Shown here piece by piece: positions 8,914 to 16,890 of a stretch of DNA of 64,000 nt. How positions within the stretch are numbered: the stretch's first letter is position 1; the number at the start of each line of letters is the position of its first letter. A model generated the notes under the pieces. The model saw only the letters and a list, made by a program, of their open reading frames with translations, was not told the origin of the DNA and ran no database searches. Position numbers and translations under genes: made by a program. Source of the stretch: Holophagaceae bacterium (GTDB taxonomy: Bacteria > Acidobacteriota > Holophagae > Holophagales > Holophagaceae); assembly GCA_021286765.1 (NCBI GenBank), contig JAJTBS010000001.1:558001-622000 (forward strand), written 5' to 3'.

Positions 8914-10053
8914 TTACTTCAACAACTCCCGGGCGATGACCATGCGCTGGATCTCGCTGGTGCCTTCGTAGATGGTGGTGACCCGCACGTCGCGGTAGAG
9001 CCGCTCGACGAGGTACTCCCGGGAGTAACCGTAGCCGCCGTGGATCTGCACGGCCCGGTCGCAGAGCCAGACGGCGCTCTCCGTGGTGAAGAGCTTGGCG
9101 GTGGCGGCCTCCACGGTGCAGGACTTCCCCGCCTCCTTGAGCGAGGCGGCCCGGTAGACCAGCAAGCGGGAGGCCTGCAGGCGGGATTCCATCTCGGCCA
9201 GGTAGGTCTGGATCATCTGGTGCTCGCCGATGGGCTTGCCGAAGGAAATGCGCGCCTTGGCATAGGCCACGCTCTCGTCCATGGCCCGCTGGGCGATGCC
9301 GAGGGCCTGGGCGGCGATGCCGATGCGGCCGCCATCCAGGCCGCCAAAGGCCACCTTGAGGCCATCTCCGGGCTTGCCCAGCATGGCGTCCTCGGGCACG
9401 AAGGCGTCTTCCAGGGCGACCATGACGGTCTTGCTGGAGCGGAGGCCCATCTTCGCTTCGGGACGGCCCATGACCACGCCGGTCTGGTCCGCGTCGAGGA
9501 TGAAGGCGCTGATGCCCTTCTTACCTTTATCCGGATCGGTGCGGGCCATGGCGACGAAGTACCGGCCCACGCCGCCATTGGTGATCCAGGCCTTGGCGCC
9601 GTTCAGCCGCCAGCCTCCGTCCACGCGGGTGGCGCGGGTCTTCAGGGCGGCCGCATCGGAGCCTGCGTCGGGTTCGGTCAGCATGAAACCGCCCAGCACC
9701 TCGCCACTGGCCAGGGGCTTGAGGTACTTCTGCTTCTGGGCCTCGTTGCCAAAGGAGAGGATGGGCGCGCAGGCCACGGAGTTGTTCACGCTCATGGTCA
9801 CGGCCACCGAGGCGTCGGCATAGGCGATCTGCTCCAGGGCCAGGATGTAGCTGAGAAAATCCACGCCCGCCCCGCCGTAGGACTCGGGGACGGTCATGCC
9901 CAGGAAGCCCATTTCGCCGAGCTGTTTGAGAATCTCCTTGGGGAACTCGCCGCTGGCGTCCCGGGCGGCGGCGCCCGGCTCAATCTCGGCCATGGCGAAG
10001 TCCTTCGCGGCCTCGCGGATGGCGGACTGGTCCTCGGTGAAATGGGGGAACAT
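8914..10053 (-). CDS. Acyl-CoA dehydrogenase (short-chain/butyryl type)
   Basis: 379 residues, normal for the FAD-dependent family. Seen in order: an N-terminal helical domain; the FAD/substrate segment GGFMLTEPDAGSDAAALKT; KAWITNGG; KMGLRSSKT; the C-terminal helical domain; and the catalytic Glu in IYEGTSEIQR close to the C-terminus. It oxidises acyl-CoA to trans-2-enoyl-CoA and passes electrons to ETF. It resembles short-chain or butyryl-CoA dehydrogenases. The ATG at 10053 is preferred over the GTG two codons earlier because GGAG lies six bases in front. It runs in the same direction as the TolC-like gene but is separated by about 140 bp. ETF genes are not in the window. Confidence 0.93.
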   Translation of the reverse strand: MFPHFTEDQSAIREAAKDFAMAEIEPGAAARDASGEFPKEILKQLGEMGFLGMTVPESYGGAGVDFLSYILALEQIAYADASVAVTMSVNNSVACAPILSFGNEAQKQKYLKPLASGEVLGGFMLTEPDAGSDAAALKTRATRVDGGWRLNGAKAWITNGGVGRYFVAMARTDPDKGKKGISAFILDADQTGVVMGRPEAKMGLRSSKTVMVALEDAFVPEDAMLGKPGDGLKVAFGGLDGGRIGIAAQALGIAQRAMDESVAYAKARISFGKPIGEHQMIQTYLAEMESRLQASRLLVYRAASLKEAGKSCTVEAATAKLFTTESAVWLCDRAVQIHGGYGYSREYLVERLYRDVRVTTIYEGTSEIQRMVIARELLK

Positions 10054-10183
10054 GGACACTCCGGGGTTTGCTTAAGGTTACCAAGCACGGGGTTCGCAAG
10101 GATCCGGGGCGGAAGGCCTGCGGCCACGAACCACAGACCGCAGCTATCGGGGGCCAAGGTCCCGCAGAAGGATGCCCGACCGG

Positions 10184-11932
10184 TCAGTCCTCCACCAGCG
10201 GCAGCCGCAGGACGAAGGTGGTCCCGATGCCGGGCTGGGAGGCCACCGCCAGGGTGCCGCCGAGCTCGTGCATGATCTGGCGCACGGAGGCGAGACCCAG
10301 GCCCGTGCCACGACCAGGGCCCTTGGTGGTGAAGAAGGGGCTGAAGATCTTCTCCTGGACCTCGGGCGTCATTCCTTCGCCGCTGTCCTCCACCTCCACG
10401 CGGGCGATGGGCTTGCCAGCGGAAGTGGCCTTCGAGAGGCGCACGAGGATCTCACCCCCCTGTGGCATGGCGTCCCGGGCATTGCCCACCAGGTTCACGA
10501 GGATCTGCTCGATCTGGGCGCGGGAGCCCAGCACGGGGATCCTGGCCCCGCCCAGGTCGAGGCGGAGGCTGATCTGCCGCCCCAGCAGCATGCGGAGGAT
10601 GGTCTCCAGGTGCGACAGCTCTTCCCGGAGGCAGATGACCTGGGGTGGGGTGTCCTCCATGTGCCCGAAGCTCATGAGGCGGCGGGTGAGGGCTGCGGAC
10701 TGGTCCGCCGCCACGAGGATGTGGTCCAGGTCCTTGATCTCGGGACGCTGGCCATCCTCCAGCTTCATGCGGGCCAGCTCGGCGCAGGCCCGGACCGTGG
10801 CCAGGGTGTTGTTGAGGTCATGGGCCATGCCCGCCCCCAGCACAGCCATGGCGTTCATGCGTTCCGTCCGCAGCATGGCGTCCTGCATGACCTCCAGGTC
10901 GCGGGTCCGGTCCATGACCCGGGCCTCCAGCGCCACCGACAGGTGCTGCAGGTCCCGCAGGGCGAGCGCGCCACGGAGCAGCCCGAGCGCGGCCATCCCC
11001 GAGGCCAGGGCCAGGATGACGGGATCCAGGCGGGCCGGCGCCCAGGCGAGCGTGAGCAGGACGAAGGCCAGGGAGGTGGCCGCGGGGAGCATGGGCAGGA
11101 TGCGGGCGGCCGGGGAGTGGTCCCGGATCTCGGAGCTGGGAGGCAGGCCCGGCTCCAGGGAACGCCGGGCCAGGGGGGCCGCCAAGATGAAGAGGGCCGC
11201 GAGGAGCACCAGCAGGTCGACGGGATCGCCGAGGTGGTACCGCCCGGCCAGGGCCAGGGGAACCTGGAGGATGACCTGGAGGATGGAAATCCCGAAGCCC
11301 AGGGTGATCCATCCGAGCGGACCTCGGAACCGGGATGTCTGCCGGGCGCCCAGGTAGGCACAGGTGCCCAGCACCATGGCATTCCCCAGGAAGAACGCCA
11401 CCAGGGCGGCGCGCTCGAGGGGCGAGGACTGCGACTGCCGGAAGAGGGGGCCCAGGGCGAAATACCACCCCAGGAAGAAGGCCGACAGGGCCGCGCCAAG
11501 TCCGTCCAGGCCTTTGCGCCAGCGCTCGGATCCCGAGGCCGCGGCCAGGGGCCAGGCCAGGAGGGAGGCGGTGATCAGGCCGAGCGAGAGGAAGGAGAAC
11601 AGATCCCCCCAGGCGGGGAAGGAGGGGGGGGCTCCCCGGTGGAACATGTGCAGGGTGGCCCCGGCCTGGTTGAAGGATTGGGCGAAGAGTCCCATGGAGA
11701 ACAGCAGCCAGCCCCGTCGGGCCTCCGGCTCGCGCCTGGAGCGGCCGAGGGTGAGCAGACCCGCGTGGGCGAAGACGAGGGTGTTCAGCGCATTCAGGCT
11801 CAGACCCCGGGCGGTGGCGGGCAGAAACAGCGTAGATAGGCCCAGGGCGCCATAACCAAGGAGCAGCCATGGCATGGACCTCGGCCAAGTGCCGAGCCAC
11901 GGAGGCGGGGGGGCAGGGTCCAGGGAGGGCAT
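10184..11932 (-). CDS. Multi-pass membrane sensor histidine kinase
   Basis: 582 residues. The N-terminal half (about 18-330) contains roughly ten hydrophobic stretches by eye, with no recognisable periplasmic sensing domain, so the signal may be sensed in the membrane. The kinase core begins near residue 360 with the phospho-acceptor His in GMAHDLNNTLATV, a form common in NtrB-like kinases. The ATPase domain follows with N, G1 and G2 motifs (VNLVGNARDAMPQGG, EDSGEGM, PGRGTGLGLASV). There is no receiver domain and no response regulator nearby. It follows the lipB-nudix gene on the same strand after about 64 bp and could share its transcript. Confidence 0.88.
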   Translation of the reverse strand: MPSLDPAPPPPWLGTWPRSMPWLLLGYGALGLSTLFLPATARGLSLNALNTLVFAHAGLLTLGRSRREPEARRGWLLFSMGLFAQSFNQAGATLHMFHRGAPPSFPAWGDLFSFLSLGLITASLLAWPLAAASGSERWRKGLDGLGAALSAFFLGWYFALGPLFRQSQSSPLERAALVAFFLGNAMVLGTCAYLGARQTSRFRGPLGWITLGFGISILQVILQVPLALAGRYHLGDPVDLLVLLAALFILAAPLARRSLEPGLPPSSEIRDHSPAARILPMLPAATSLAFVLLTLAWAPARLDPVILALASGMAALGLLRGALALRDLQHLSVALEARVMDRTRDLEVMQDAMLRTERMNAMAVLGAGMAHDLNNTLATVRACAELARMKLEDGQRPEIKDLDHILVAADQSAALTRRLMSFGHMEDTPPQVICLREELSHLETILRMLLGRQISLRLDLGGARIPVLGSRAQIEQILVNLVGNARDAMPQGGEILVRLSKATSAGKPIARVEVEDSGEGMTPEVQEKIFSPFFTTKGPGRGTGLGLASVRQIMHELGGTLAVASQPGIGTTFVLRLPLVED

Positions 11933-11996
11933 GTCGATCTGGACCCTTCATCGGTCCAGGGGCGGGTGGCCATGAGTCCTTGGCGAAGGCCTCGGA

Positions 11997-13124
11997 TCAG
12001 GCGGTGAGGGCTTTCCGGAGGAGGCCCACGGCCGCCTTGGAGCCTTCCCACTTCATGCGCTCCTGGGCCTCGTCCAGTCCGCACCAGACATACTCGCTGT
12101 GCTCCAGGGGCTCAAGGCGAACCTGGGCCTCCGGGGTCACTTCCATGGAGAAGCAGACCTCGGTGTTGAAGCGCGGTTCTGCATCGGGAAAGCGCACGAT
12201 GGCGGGATCCACCCAGAAACTGTGGGAGAGCCCGAGGGGGCGCAGGGTCCCCGTGAGTCCCGTCTCTTCCGCCAGCTCCCGGTGGGCCGCCTGCTCGGGT
12301 GTCTCCCTGGGCTCCATCATGCCGGTGACGCTCTGCCACCAGAGGCCGTGCTCGGGAACGCGCAGCATCATGAGGACCTCGGGGCCGGCCTCTCCCCGGC
12401 GCCAGGTCAGGGCGGACACGCTCCGGCTGGGCTCCCGGGAAGGTTGGAGATCCAGGGCCAGCAACTCGATCAGGTGGGCCTGGAGGCGATCGGCGGCCGC
12501 TTCCCAGGTCGGAGCCGCCTCGCCCAGGAGGGAGCCCAGGCTGCACACGCCCTTGTCGGTGAAGCCGCAGGGCGTGATCCAGCGGAAGTGATCCAGGTTC
12601 GGCCGCACATTGAAGGCGATGCCGTGCGTGCTGATCCACCGGCTCAGGTGCAGGCCGATGGCGCCGAGCTTCTCCGGCCCCCGCGGCGTGTCCACCCAGA
12701 TGCCCGGGGCGCCAGCCAGCCGGTCGGCCACGATGCCGAAGTCCCGCGCAGTGCGGATCATGGCCTCTTCGAGCCCCCGGACGAGGCGGCCCACATCCTC
12801 ACGGCCGCCACGCAAGTTGCAGATGGGGTAGGCCACGATCTGGCCCGGACCGTGGTAGGTCACCTCGCCGCCCCGGTCCGTGCGATGCACGCTGACGCCC
12901 TGGGCGCGGAGGAAGTCGTCGCTCATGTGGATGTCGGCGGGCGTGGCATTGCGGCCCAGGGTGAACACCGGGTCATGCTCCAGGATCACCAGCTGGTCCG
13001 GGCGGTCCCCGGCGCTCACGTGCTCGGCCAGGGCCCTCTGCATCCGCAGGCCCGCCGGGTAGAACACCCGGCCGAAGCGGCGGAGCTGGGCAGGGCGGGG
13101 GACGGAAAAACCAAAGGCGGCCAT
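11997..13124 (-). CDS. lipB: Fusion of octanoyltransferase LipB with a C-terminal Nudix hydrolase
   Basis: 375 residues in one uninterrupted frame. Residues 1-225 are LipB: RGGEVTYHGPGQIVAYP at 84-100, the catalytic Lys in EKLGAIG (152) and the catalytic Cys in TPCGFTDKG (186). LipB transfers octanoyl from acyl-carrier protein to lipoyl-dependent proteins. Residues about 235-375 form a Nudix domain with an intact box from Gly268 to Leu290 (G-x5-E-x7-RELAEETGL), preceded by WWQSVTG, which is typical of NudB-type dihydroneopterin triphosphate pyrophosphatases. Usual LipB ends near residue 210-230, so this is a genuine extra domain. lipA is not nearby. Both active sites look intact; how the activities relate is unknown. 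Confidence 0.92.
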   Translation of the reverse strand: MAAFGFSVPRPAQLRRFGRVFYPAGLRMQRALAEHVSAGDRPDQLVILEHDPVFTLGRNATPADIHMSDDFLRAQGVSVHRTDRGGEVTYHGPGQIVAYPICNLRGGREDVGRLVRGLEEAMIRTARDFGIVADRLAGAPGIWVDTPRGPEKLGAIGLHLSRWISTHGIAFNVRPNLDHFRWITPCGFTDKGVCSLGSLLGEAAPTWEAAADRLQAHLIELLALDLQPSREPSRSVSALTWRRGEAGPEVLMMLRVPEHGLWWQSVTGMMEPRETPEQAAHRELAEETGLTGTLRPLGLSHSFWVDPAIVRFPDAEPRFNTEVCFSMEVTPEAQVRLEPLEHSEYVWCGLDEAQERMKWEGSKAAVGLLRKALTA

Positions 13125-13186
13125 GGATCGAGTCTACCCGGTCAATCCGGCCCTCAGGCCTGCCAGCCCTGGGCCATGATGGAAGC

Positions 13187-14416
13187 ATGGCCAAAGTGAT
13201 CGTGGTGGGCGGCGGGGCGGCGGGACTGGTGGCCGCCTGGCGAGCCTCTTCCTTGGGGCATCAGGTGCAGCTGCTGGAGGCCAACGGCCGCCTGGGTGTG
13301 AAGCTTCGCATCAGCGGCGGGGGCAAGTGCAACATCACCCACGCCGGTTCGCCAAGGGCCCTGCTGGAGGCCTTCCCCCAGCCCCAGGCCCGGTTCCTCC
13401 GCCCCTCGCTGCTGGCCTTCGACAACCAGGCCGTGCTGGAGCTGCTGCGCCGCGAGGGGGTCGATACCTACAGCCGCGACAACGGCCGGATCTTCCCCCT
13501 GGATCGTCCAGGCAGTGCCGGCGCCGTGGTGGCGGCCTTTGAATCGCTGGTGCGGCGGGCGGGCGTGGAGGTGCGCACCGGGGCCAGGGTGGGGGCGCTG
13601 CAGGGGCAGGCACCCCAGCTGGAGAGCCTCCTGGTGGACGGGGCCCCGATGACCGGGGAGGTCTTCATCCTGGCCACGGGAGGGGCGAGCTATCCTGAAA
13701 CGGGGACGCGCGGCGAAGTGCTGGGCTGGCTTCGGAATCTGGGGGTGCCGGTCCGCTCCTGGTTTCCGGCCCTGGCCCCGATTCCGCTGCAGCGCCCCCG
13801 CCCGGCCTGGGAGGGCGTCTCCCTGCGGGATGGCGAACTCCGTCTGGCCGCGGGCGCGGAAGGCCGCCGCCTTTCGGTCCACCGGGGGGATGTGGTCTTC
13901 ACGAAGGCGGGGGTCAGTGGTCCCGCCGCCCTGGAGTTGAGCCAGGCGGCCGAGCGGGCGCGGCGTGATGGGGCGGCCTGGCTGACCTATGCCTCGGTCC
14001 TGGACCCCCCCGAATCCGTGGATGCGGCCCTGCAGGAAGCGCAGCGCTCGAACCCCAGGCTGCTCGCCGCCACCTGGCTCCAGCGGCACCTGCCTGAGCG
14101 GCTGGTGGCGCCCCTGATGGAGGCGTCTGGGCTGGAGCGGTCCCTCATGCTGAAGGACCTGCCGAAGGCCGGCCGCAGGGCCCTGGTGGCCCTGGTCACG
14201 GCGCTGCCCCTGGGTGAGCCCCAGCCAGTGCCCCTGGCGCGGGGCGAGGTCGCCGCGGGCGGCGTGGACCTCCTCGCCGTGGATCCCCGGACCATGGCCA
14301 TCCGGGGCTGGGACAACCTGCGCGTCTGCGGCGAGCTGCTGGATGTCGATGGCCCCGTGGGCGGCTACAACCTGCAGGCCGCCTTCAGCACGGGGTTCGC
14401 CGCGGGATCGATCTAG
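13187..14416 (+). CDS. BaiN/HI0933-type FAD-dependent oxidoreductase
   Basis: 409 residues. The N-terminal FAD-binding dinucleotide motif is VVGGGAAGLVAA, followed by the acidic end of strand 2 (LLEANGRLGVKL) and the family hallmark SGGGKCNIT. Further marks are FILATGGASYPETGTRGE and the C-terminal DGPVGGYNLQAAFSTGFAAG. Members of this family bind FAD non-covalently and are annotated as NAD(P)/FAD-dependent oxidoreductases; most, including HI0933, have no proven substrate, while BaiN acts on bile-acid intermediates. It is divergent from lipB-nudix and convergent with the GAPDH pair. Physiological role unknown. Confidence 0.9.
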   Translation: MAKVIVVGGGAAGLVAAWRASSLGHQVQLLEANGRLGVKLRISGGGKCNITHAGSPRALLEAFPQPQARFLRPSLLAFDNQAVLELLRREGVDTYSRDNGRIFPLDRPGSAGAVVAAFESLVRRAGVEVRTGARVGALQGQAPQLESLLVDGAPMTGEVFILATGGASYPETGTRGEVLGWLRNLGVPVRSWFPALAPIPLQRPRPAWEGVSLRDGELRLAAGAEGRRLSVHRGDVVFTKAGVSGPAALELSQAAERARRDGAAWLTYASVLDPPESVDAALQEAQRSNPRLLAATWLQRHLPERLVAPLMEASGLERSLMLKDLPKAGRRALVALVTALPLGEPQPVPLARGEVAAGGVDLLAVDPRTMAIRGWDNLRVCGELLDVDGPVGGYNLQAAFSTGFAAGSI

Positions 14417-15423
14417 ATCCTTCCTGCCAAGTTCTCGACGAGCTCACACAACCGCGCGGCATAGGCGGTCTCGTTGTCGTGCCAGCCGAAGACCTTCACG
14501 AAGCGGGTCCCCAGTGCCATGGTGAGGTCCAAATCCATGACCACGCTCTCGGGGCGCCCCGTGATGTCGCCGCTGACGGTGTGGGGCCCGGCAAGGGCGA
14601 CGATCCCGCGCCAGGGGCCCGCGGCCGCGGCAGCAAAGGCCGCGCGCAGCCTTGGCACATCCACGTCCCGCCGCACCGTGGCCACGAGGTCCACGAGGTT
14701 GACGCTGAGGGTGGGCACCCGCAAGGCCACACCGTCAAAGCCCGTGGGCAGTCCGGGCATGGCCCGGTGCAGGGCCCCGAAGGCGCTGGAGGTCGTGGGG
14801 ATGATGCTCTGGAAGGCCGCCCGGCCGCGCCGCCGGTCCTTGTGGGGCAGATCCAGGAGGCGCTGGTCGTTCGTGACCACGTGGACGGTGCTCATGCCCG
14901 CGTGCTCGATTCCGAAGGCCTCGTCCAGGATGCGGAGCATGGGCGCCGTGGCGTGGGCCGTGCAGCTGGCGTTGGAGATGACCCGGTGCCGCGCCGGATC
15001 CAGCTCGGCGCCGTTCACCGGGGCGATGACAGTGAGGTCTGCGTCCGGGCTGGGGGCGCTGATGACCACATGGGAGATGCCGCCCTTGAGGTGCCGCGCG
15101 GCATCGGCCCGCCTGGTGAAGCGGCCGCTGGCCTCCACCACCAGTCGCGTCTCAGCCGGGAAGGGGATCAGCTCCGGATCCCGGGCGTGGAAGAGCGGCA
15201 CACGGCACTCGCCCAGAAGGAGGAAGTCCTGGCCCTGCTCCGTGCAGCCATCGATGGCGAGGCCGCTGGGGCCGTGAACAGAGTCGATGCGGAGCAGCTG
15301 GACCACCTGGTCGAGGGGCGCGGGGTCGTTCACCGCGCCGAGCAGCTCAGGCCGTGTGGCACCGAAATGGCGCACCGCGAGCCGGCCGATGCGGCCCAGG
15401 CCGTTGAGGGCGAGGCGCCTCAT
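14413..15423 (-). CDS. Divergent glyceraldehyde-3-phosphate dehydrogenase paralogue
   Basis: 336 residues from the ATG at 15423, which overlaps the stop of the upstream GAPDH by four bases (ATGA), implying translational coupling. The NAD-binding NGLGRIGR, the catalytic Cys in SNASCT and the catalytic His in TVHVVTNDQ are conserved. The canonical SCTTN is SCTAH here, the GAAKAV helix is replaced by SSAFGAL, and the C-terminal WYDNEWGY reads WHDNETAY. The overall fold and length are normal. It could be a true GAPDH, an erythrose-4-phosphate dehydrogenase or a specialised paralogue; sequence alone does not decide. Its 3' end meets the convergent flavoprotein gene with a four-base overlap. No pgk or tpi is adjacent. 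Confidence 0.85.
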   Translation of the reverse strand: MRRLALNGLGRIGRLAVRHFGATRPELLGAVNDPAPLDQVVQLLRIDSVHGPSGLAIDGCTEQGQDFLLLGECRVPLFHARDPELIPFPAETRLVVEASGRFTRRADAARHLKGGISHVVISAPSPDADLTVIAPVNGAELDPARHRVISNASCTAHATAPMLRILDEAFGIEHAGMSTVHVVTNDQRLLDLPHKDRRRGRAAFQSIIPTTSSAFGALHRAMPGLPTGFDGVALRVPTLSVNLVDLVATVRRDVDVPRLRAAFAAAAAGPWRGIVALAGPHTVSGDITGRPESVVMDLDLTMALGTRFVKVFGWHDNETAYAARLCELVENLAGRI

Positions 15424-16427
15424 CGTCCCCTCCCTGCCAGCACGAGGAGGCAGAGGTCCTTCAGCCGGGCCGCATAGCCCCACTCGTTGTCGTACCACCC
15501 GAAGACCTTGACCAGTCGCGGACCCAGCACCTTGGTGAGGAAGGGATCGTAGAGGCAGCTGGCGGCACTCCCCACCAGGTCGGCGCTGACGAGTTCGGCA
15601 TCCAGCACCTCGAGGTAGGGCGCCAGAGAACCCTCCGCGGCGGCTCGGAAGGCAGCGTCGATGGCGGAAGGGGTGGCGTCGCGGCGCAGGGTGGCCGTGA
15701 GGTCGACGATGCTCACATCGGGCGTGGGTACCCGGACGGCGAGGCCGTCGAGGCGGCCCTCGAGATGGGGCAGGATCAGTCCCAGGCTCCGGGCGGCGCC
15801 GGTGCTGGTGGGGATCATGTTCACGGCGGCGGCCCGGGCCCGGCGCAGATCCTCATGGGGCAGGTCCAGGATGCGCTGGTCGTTGGTGTAGCTGTGGACC
15901 GTGGTCATGAAGCCGTGGTCGAGGCCGAAGGCATCGTCGAGGACCTTGACCATGGGCGCCAGGCAGGTGGCGGTGCAGCTGGCCCCGGAGATCACTCGAT
16001 CCCGGTCCAGATCCAGGGTGCCCTCATTCACGCCGAGGACCACCGTGCGATCCGCGTCCGGCGAGGCGTCGCTGATGATCACGTGGCCGACTCTGTCCCG
16101 CAGATGGAGGGAGGCCGCCTGCCGCCGGGTGAACCTCCCGGTGCATTCGAGGACCAGCCCGGCGCCGAGCGCTCCGAAGGGCACCGCTCCGGGATCTGGC
16201 TCCGTTAGGACTTGGATGGGGTGGCCGTTCACGATGAGATGATCATTCTCGGCCCGGACCGAAACATCGGCCTGCCCATGCACCGTGTCGTATTTCAGCA
16301 GGTGGGCCAGGGTGGCGGCATCGGTGAGGTCGTTGACGGCCACGATCTGGACCTCGGGAACCTTCACCAGCTGGCGCAGGGTGAGGCGACCGATGCGCCC
16401 CATTCCATTGATGGCCACCTGCTTCAC
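15420..16427 (-). CDS. Glyceraldehyde-3-phosphate dehydrogenase, type I-like
   Basis: 335 residues from the GTG at 16427, which follows a G-rich site; the frame stays open upstream but homology begins at KQVAINGMGRIGR. The catalytic Cys is in SGASCTATCLAP (canonical ASCTTNCLAP), the catalytic His in TTVHSYTNDQ, and the C-terminal VFGWYDNEWGYAARL is intact. It oxidises glyceraldehyde-3-phosphate with NAD(P) and phosphate. This copy is closer to classical GAPDH than its coupled downstream neighbour, but it also lacks the Asn of CTTN and the Lys of GAAKAV. The pair may be alternative isoenzymes for different cofactors or directions; a main gap gene may lie elsewhere. Confidence 0.88.
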   Translation of the reverse strand: MKQVAINGMGRIGRLTLRQLVKVPEVQIVAVNDLTDAATLAHLLKYDTVHGQADVSVRAENDHLIVNGHPIQVLTEPDPGAVPFGALGAGLVLECTGRFTRRQAASLHLRDRVGHVIISDASPDADRTVVLGVNEGTLDLDRDRVISGASCTATCLAPMVKVLDDAFGLDHGFMTTVHSYTNDQRILDLPHEDLRRARAAAVNMIPTSTGAARSLGLILPHLEGRLDGLAVRVPTPDVSIVDLTATLRRDATPSAIDAAFRAAAEGSLAPYLEVLDAELVSADLVGSAASCLYDPFLTKVLGPRLVKVFGWYDNEWGYAARLKDLCLLVLAGRGR

Positions 16428-16479
16428 GATCCCCCCGGAATCCTTTGTTGTAGCGGCCCTGGTCCGCCCTGTCGAAAGA

Positions 16480-16504
16480 AAAGCCCGGCGCGCGGCCGGG
16501 CTTT
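16480..16504 (-). terminator. Intrinsic terminator of the Fis-like gene
   Basis: A perfect 10-bp stem (AAAGCCCGGC / GCCGGGCTTT) with a 5-nt loop. On the - strand it is followed by a T-rich run (TTTTCTTTC). It lies between the Fis-like gene and the GAPDH pair, so the two are probably separate transcription units. Confidence 0.82.
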
Positions 16505-16524
16505 GACAGATGGACAATCCGCGA

Positions 16525-16749
16525 TCAGCTGGCGAGGCTCACGCGGCGCAGCCGGCTGGGCGGGGTCTCGAGCTTCTTGGCCAGGGTGTTCCGGTGGATG
16601 CCCAGCTCGCGGGCGGCGGCGCTGTGGTTGCCCTCGTGGGCGGCCAGCACCTCCTCCAGGTAGACCCGCTCGAACTCGCGGCGGGCCAGCTCCAGCGGAA
16701 TGCCGCCACGCACCATCTCGGCTACGAGCATTCGCAGCTTGTCTCGCAT
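16525..16749 (-). CDS. Small Fis-like helix-turn-helix DNA-binding protein
   Basis: 74 residues. Positions about 20-62 match the Fis/NtrC C-terminal HTH (HTH_8): a helix FERVYLEEVLAAHEGN, then HSAAARELGIHRNTLAKKL, with the conserved Asn-x-x-x-Ala-Ala and Leu-Gly-Ile-x-Arg-x-Thr-Leu pattern. It has no receiver or AAA domain, so it is a stand-alone DNA-binding protein like Fis rather than an NtrC fragment with its other domains. It is transcribed divergently from pyruvate kinase across about 140 bp, so it may regulate that gene or itself. A clear terminator follows. Whether it acts as a nucleoid protein or a specific regulator is unknown. Confidence 0.82.
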   Translation of the reverse strand: MRDKLRMLVAEMVRGGIPLELARREFERVYLEEVLAAHEGNHSAAARELGIHRNTLAKKLETPPSRLRRVSLAS

Positions 16750-16890
16750 TCCGTCTTCTCCAACAACCGTATCGGGAGAACGAAGGTATCACCGCGATGA
16801 CGCTAGGGAAAGGGCCTGTGATAACTTTGTAACGCGGGCCCAGCATGTGGAAAAGTGTGTGGAATGCCTGTGCAAGCGATGGGGGATGAT

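Noticed and set aside
10116-10145. CTGCGG/CCGCAG inverted repeat downstream of the membrane histidine kinase
   Set aside because: Only a 6-bp stem with a 14-nt loop and no T run; not a convincing terminator.
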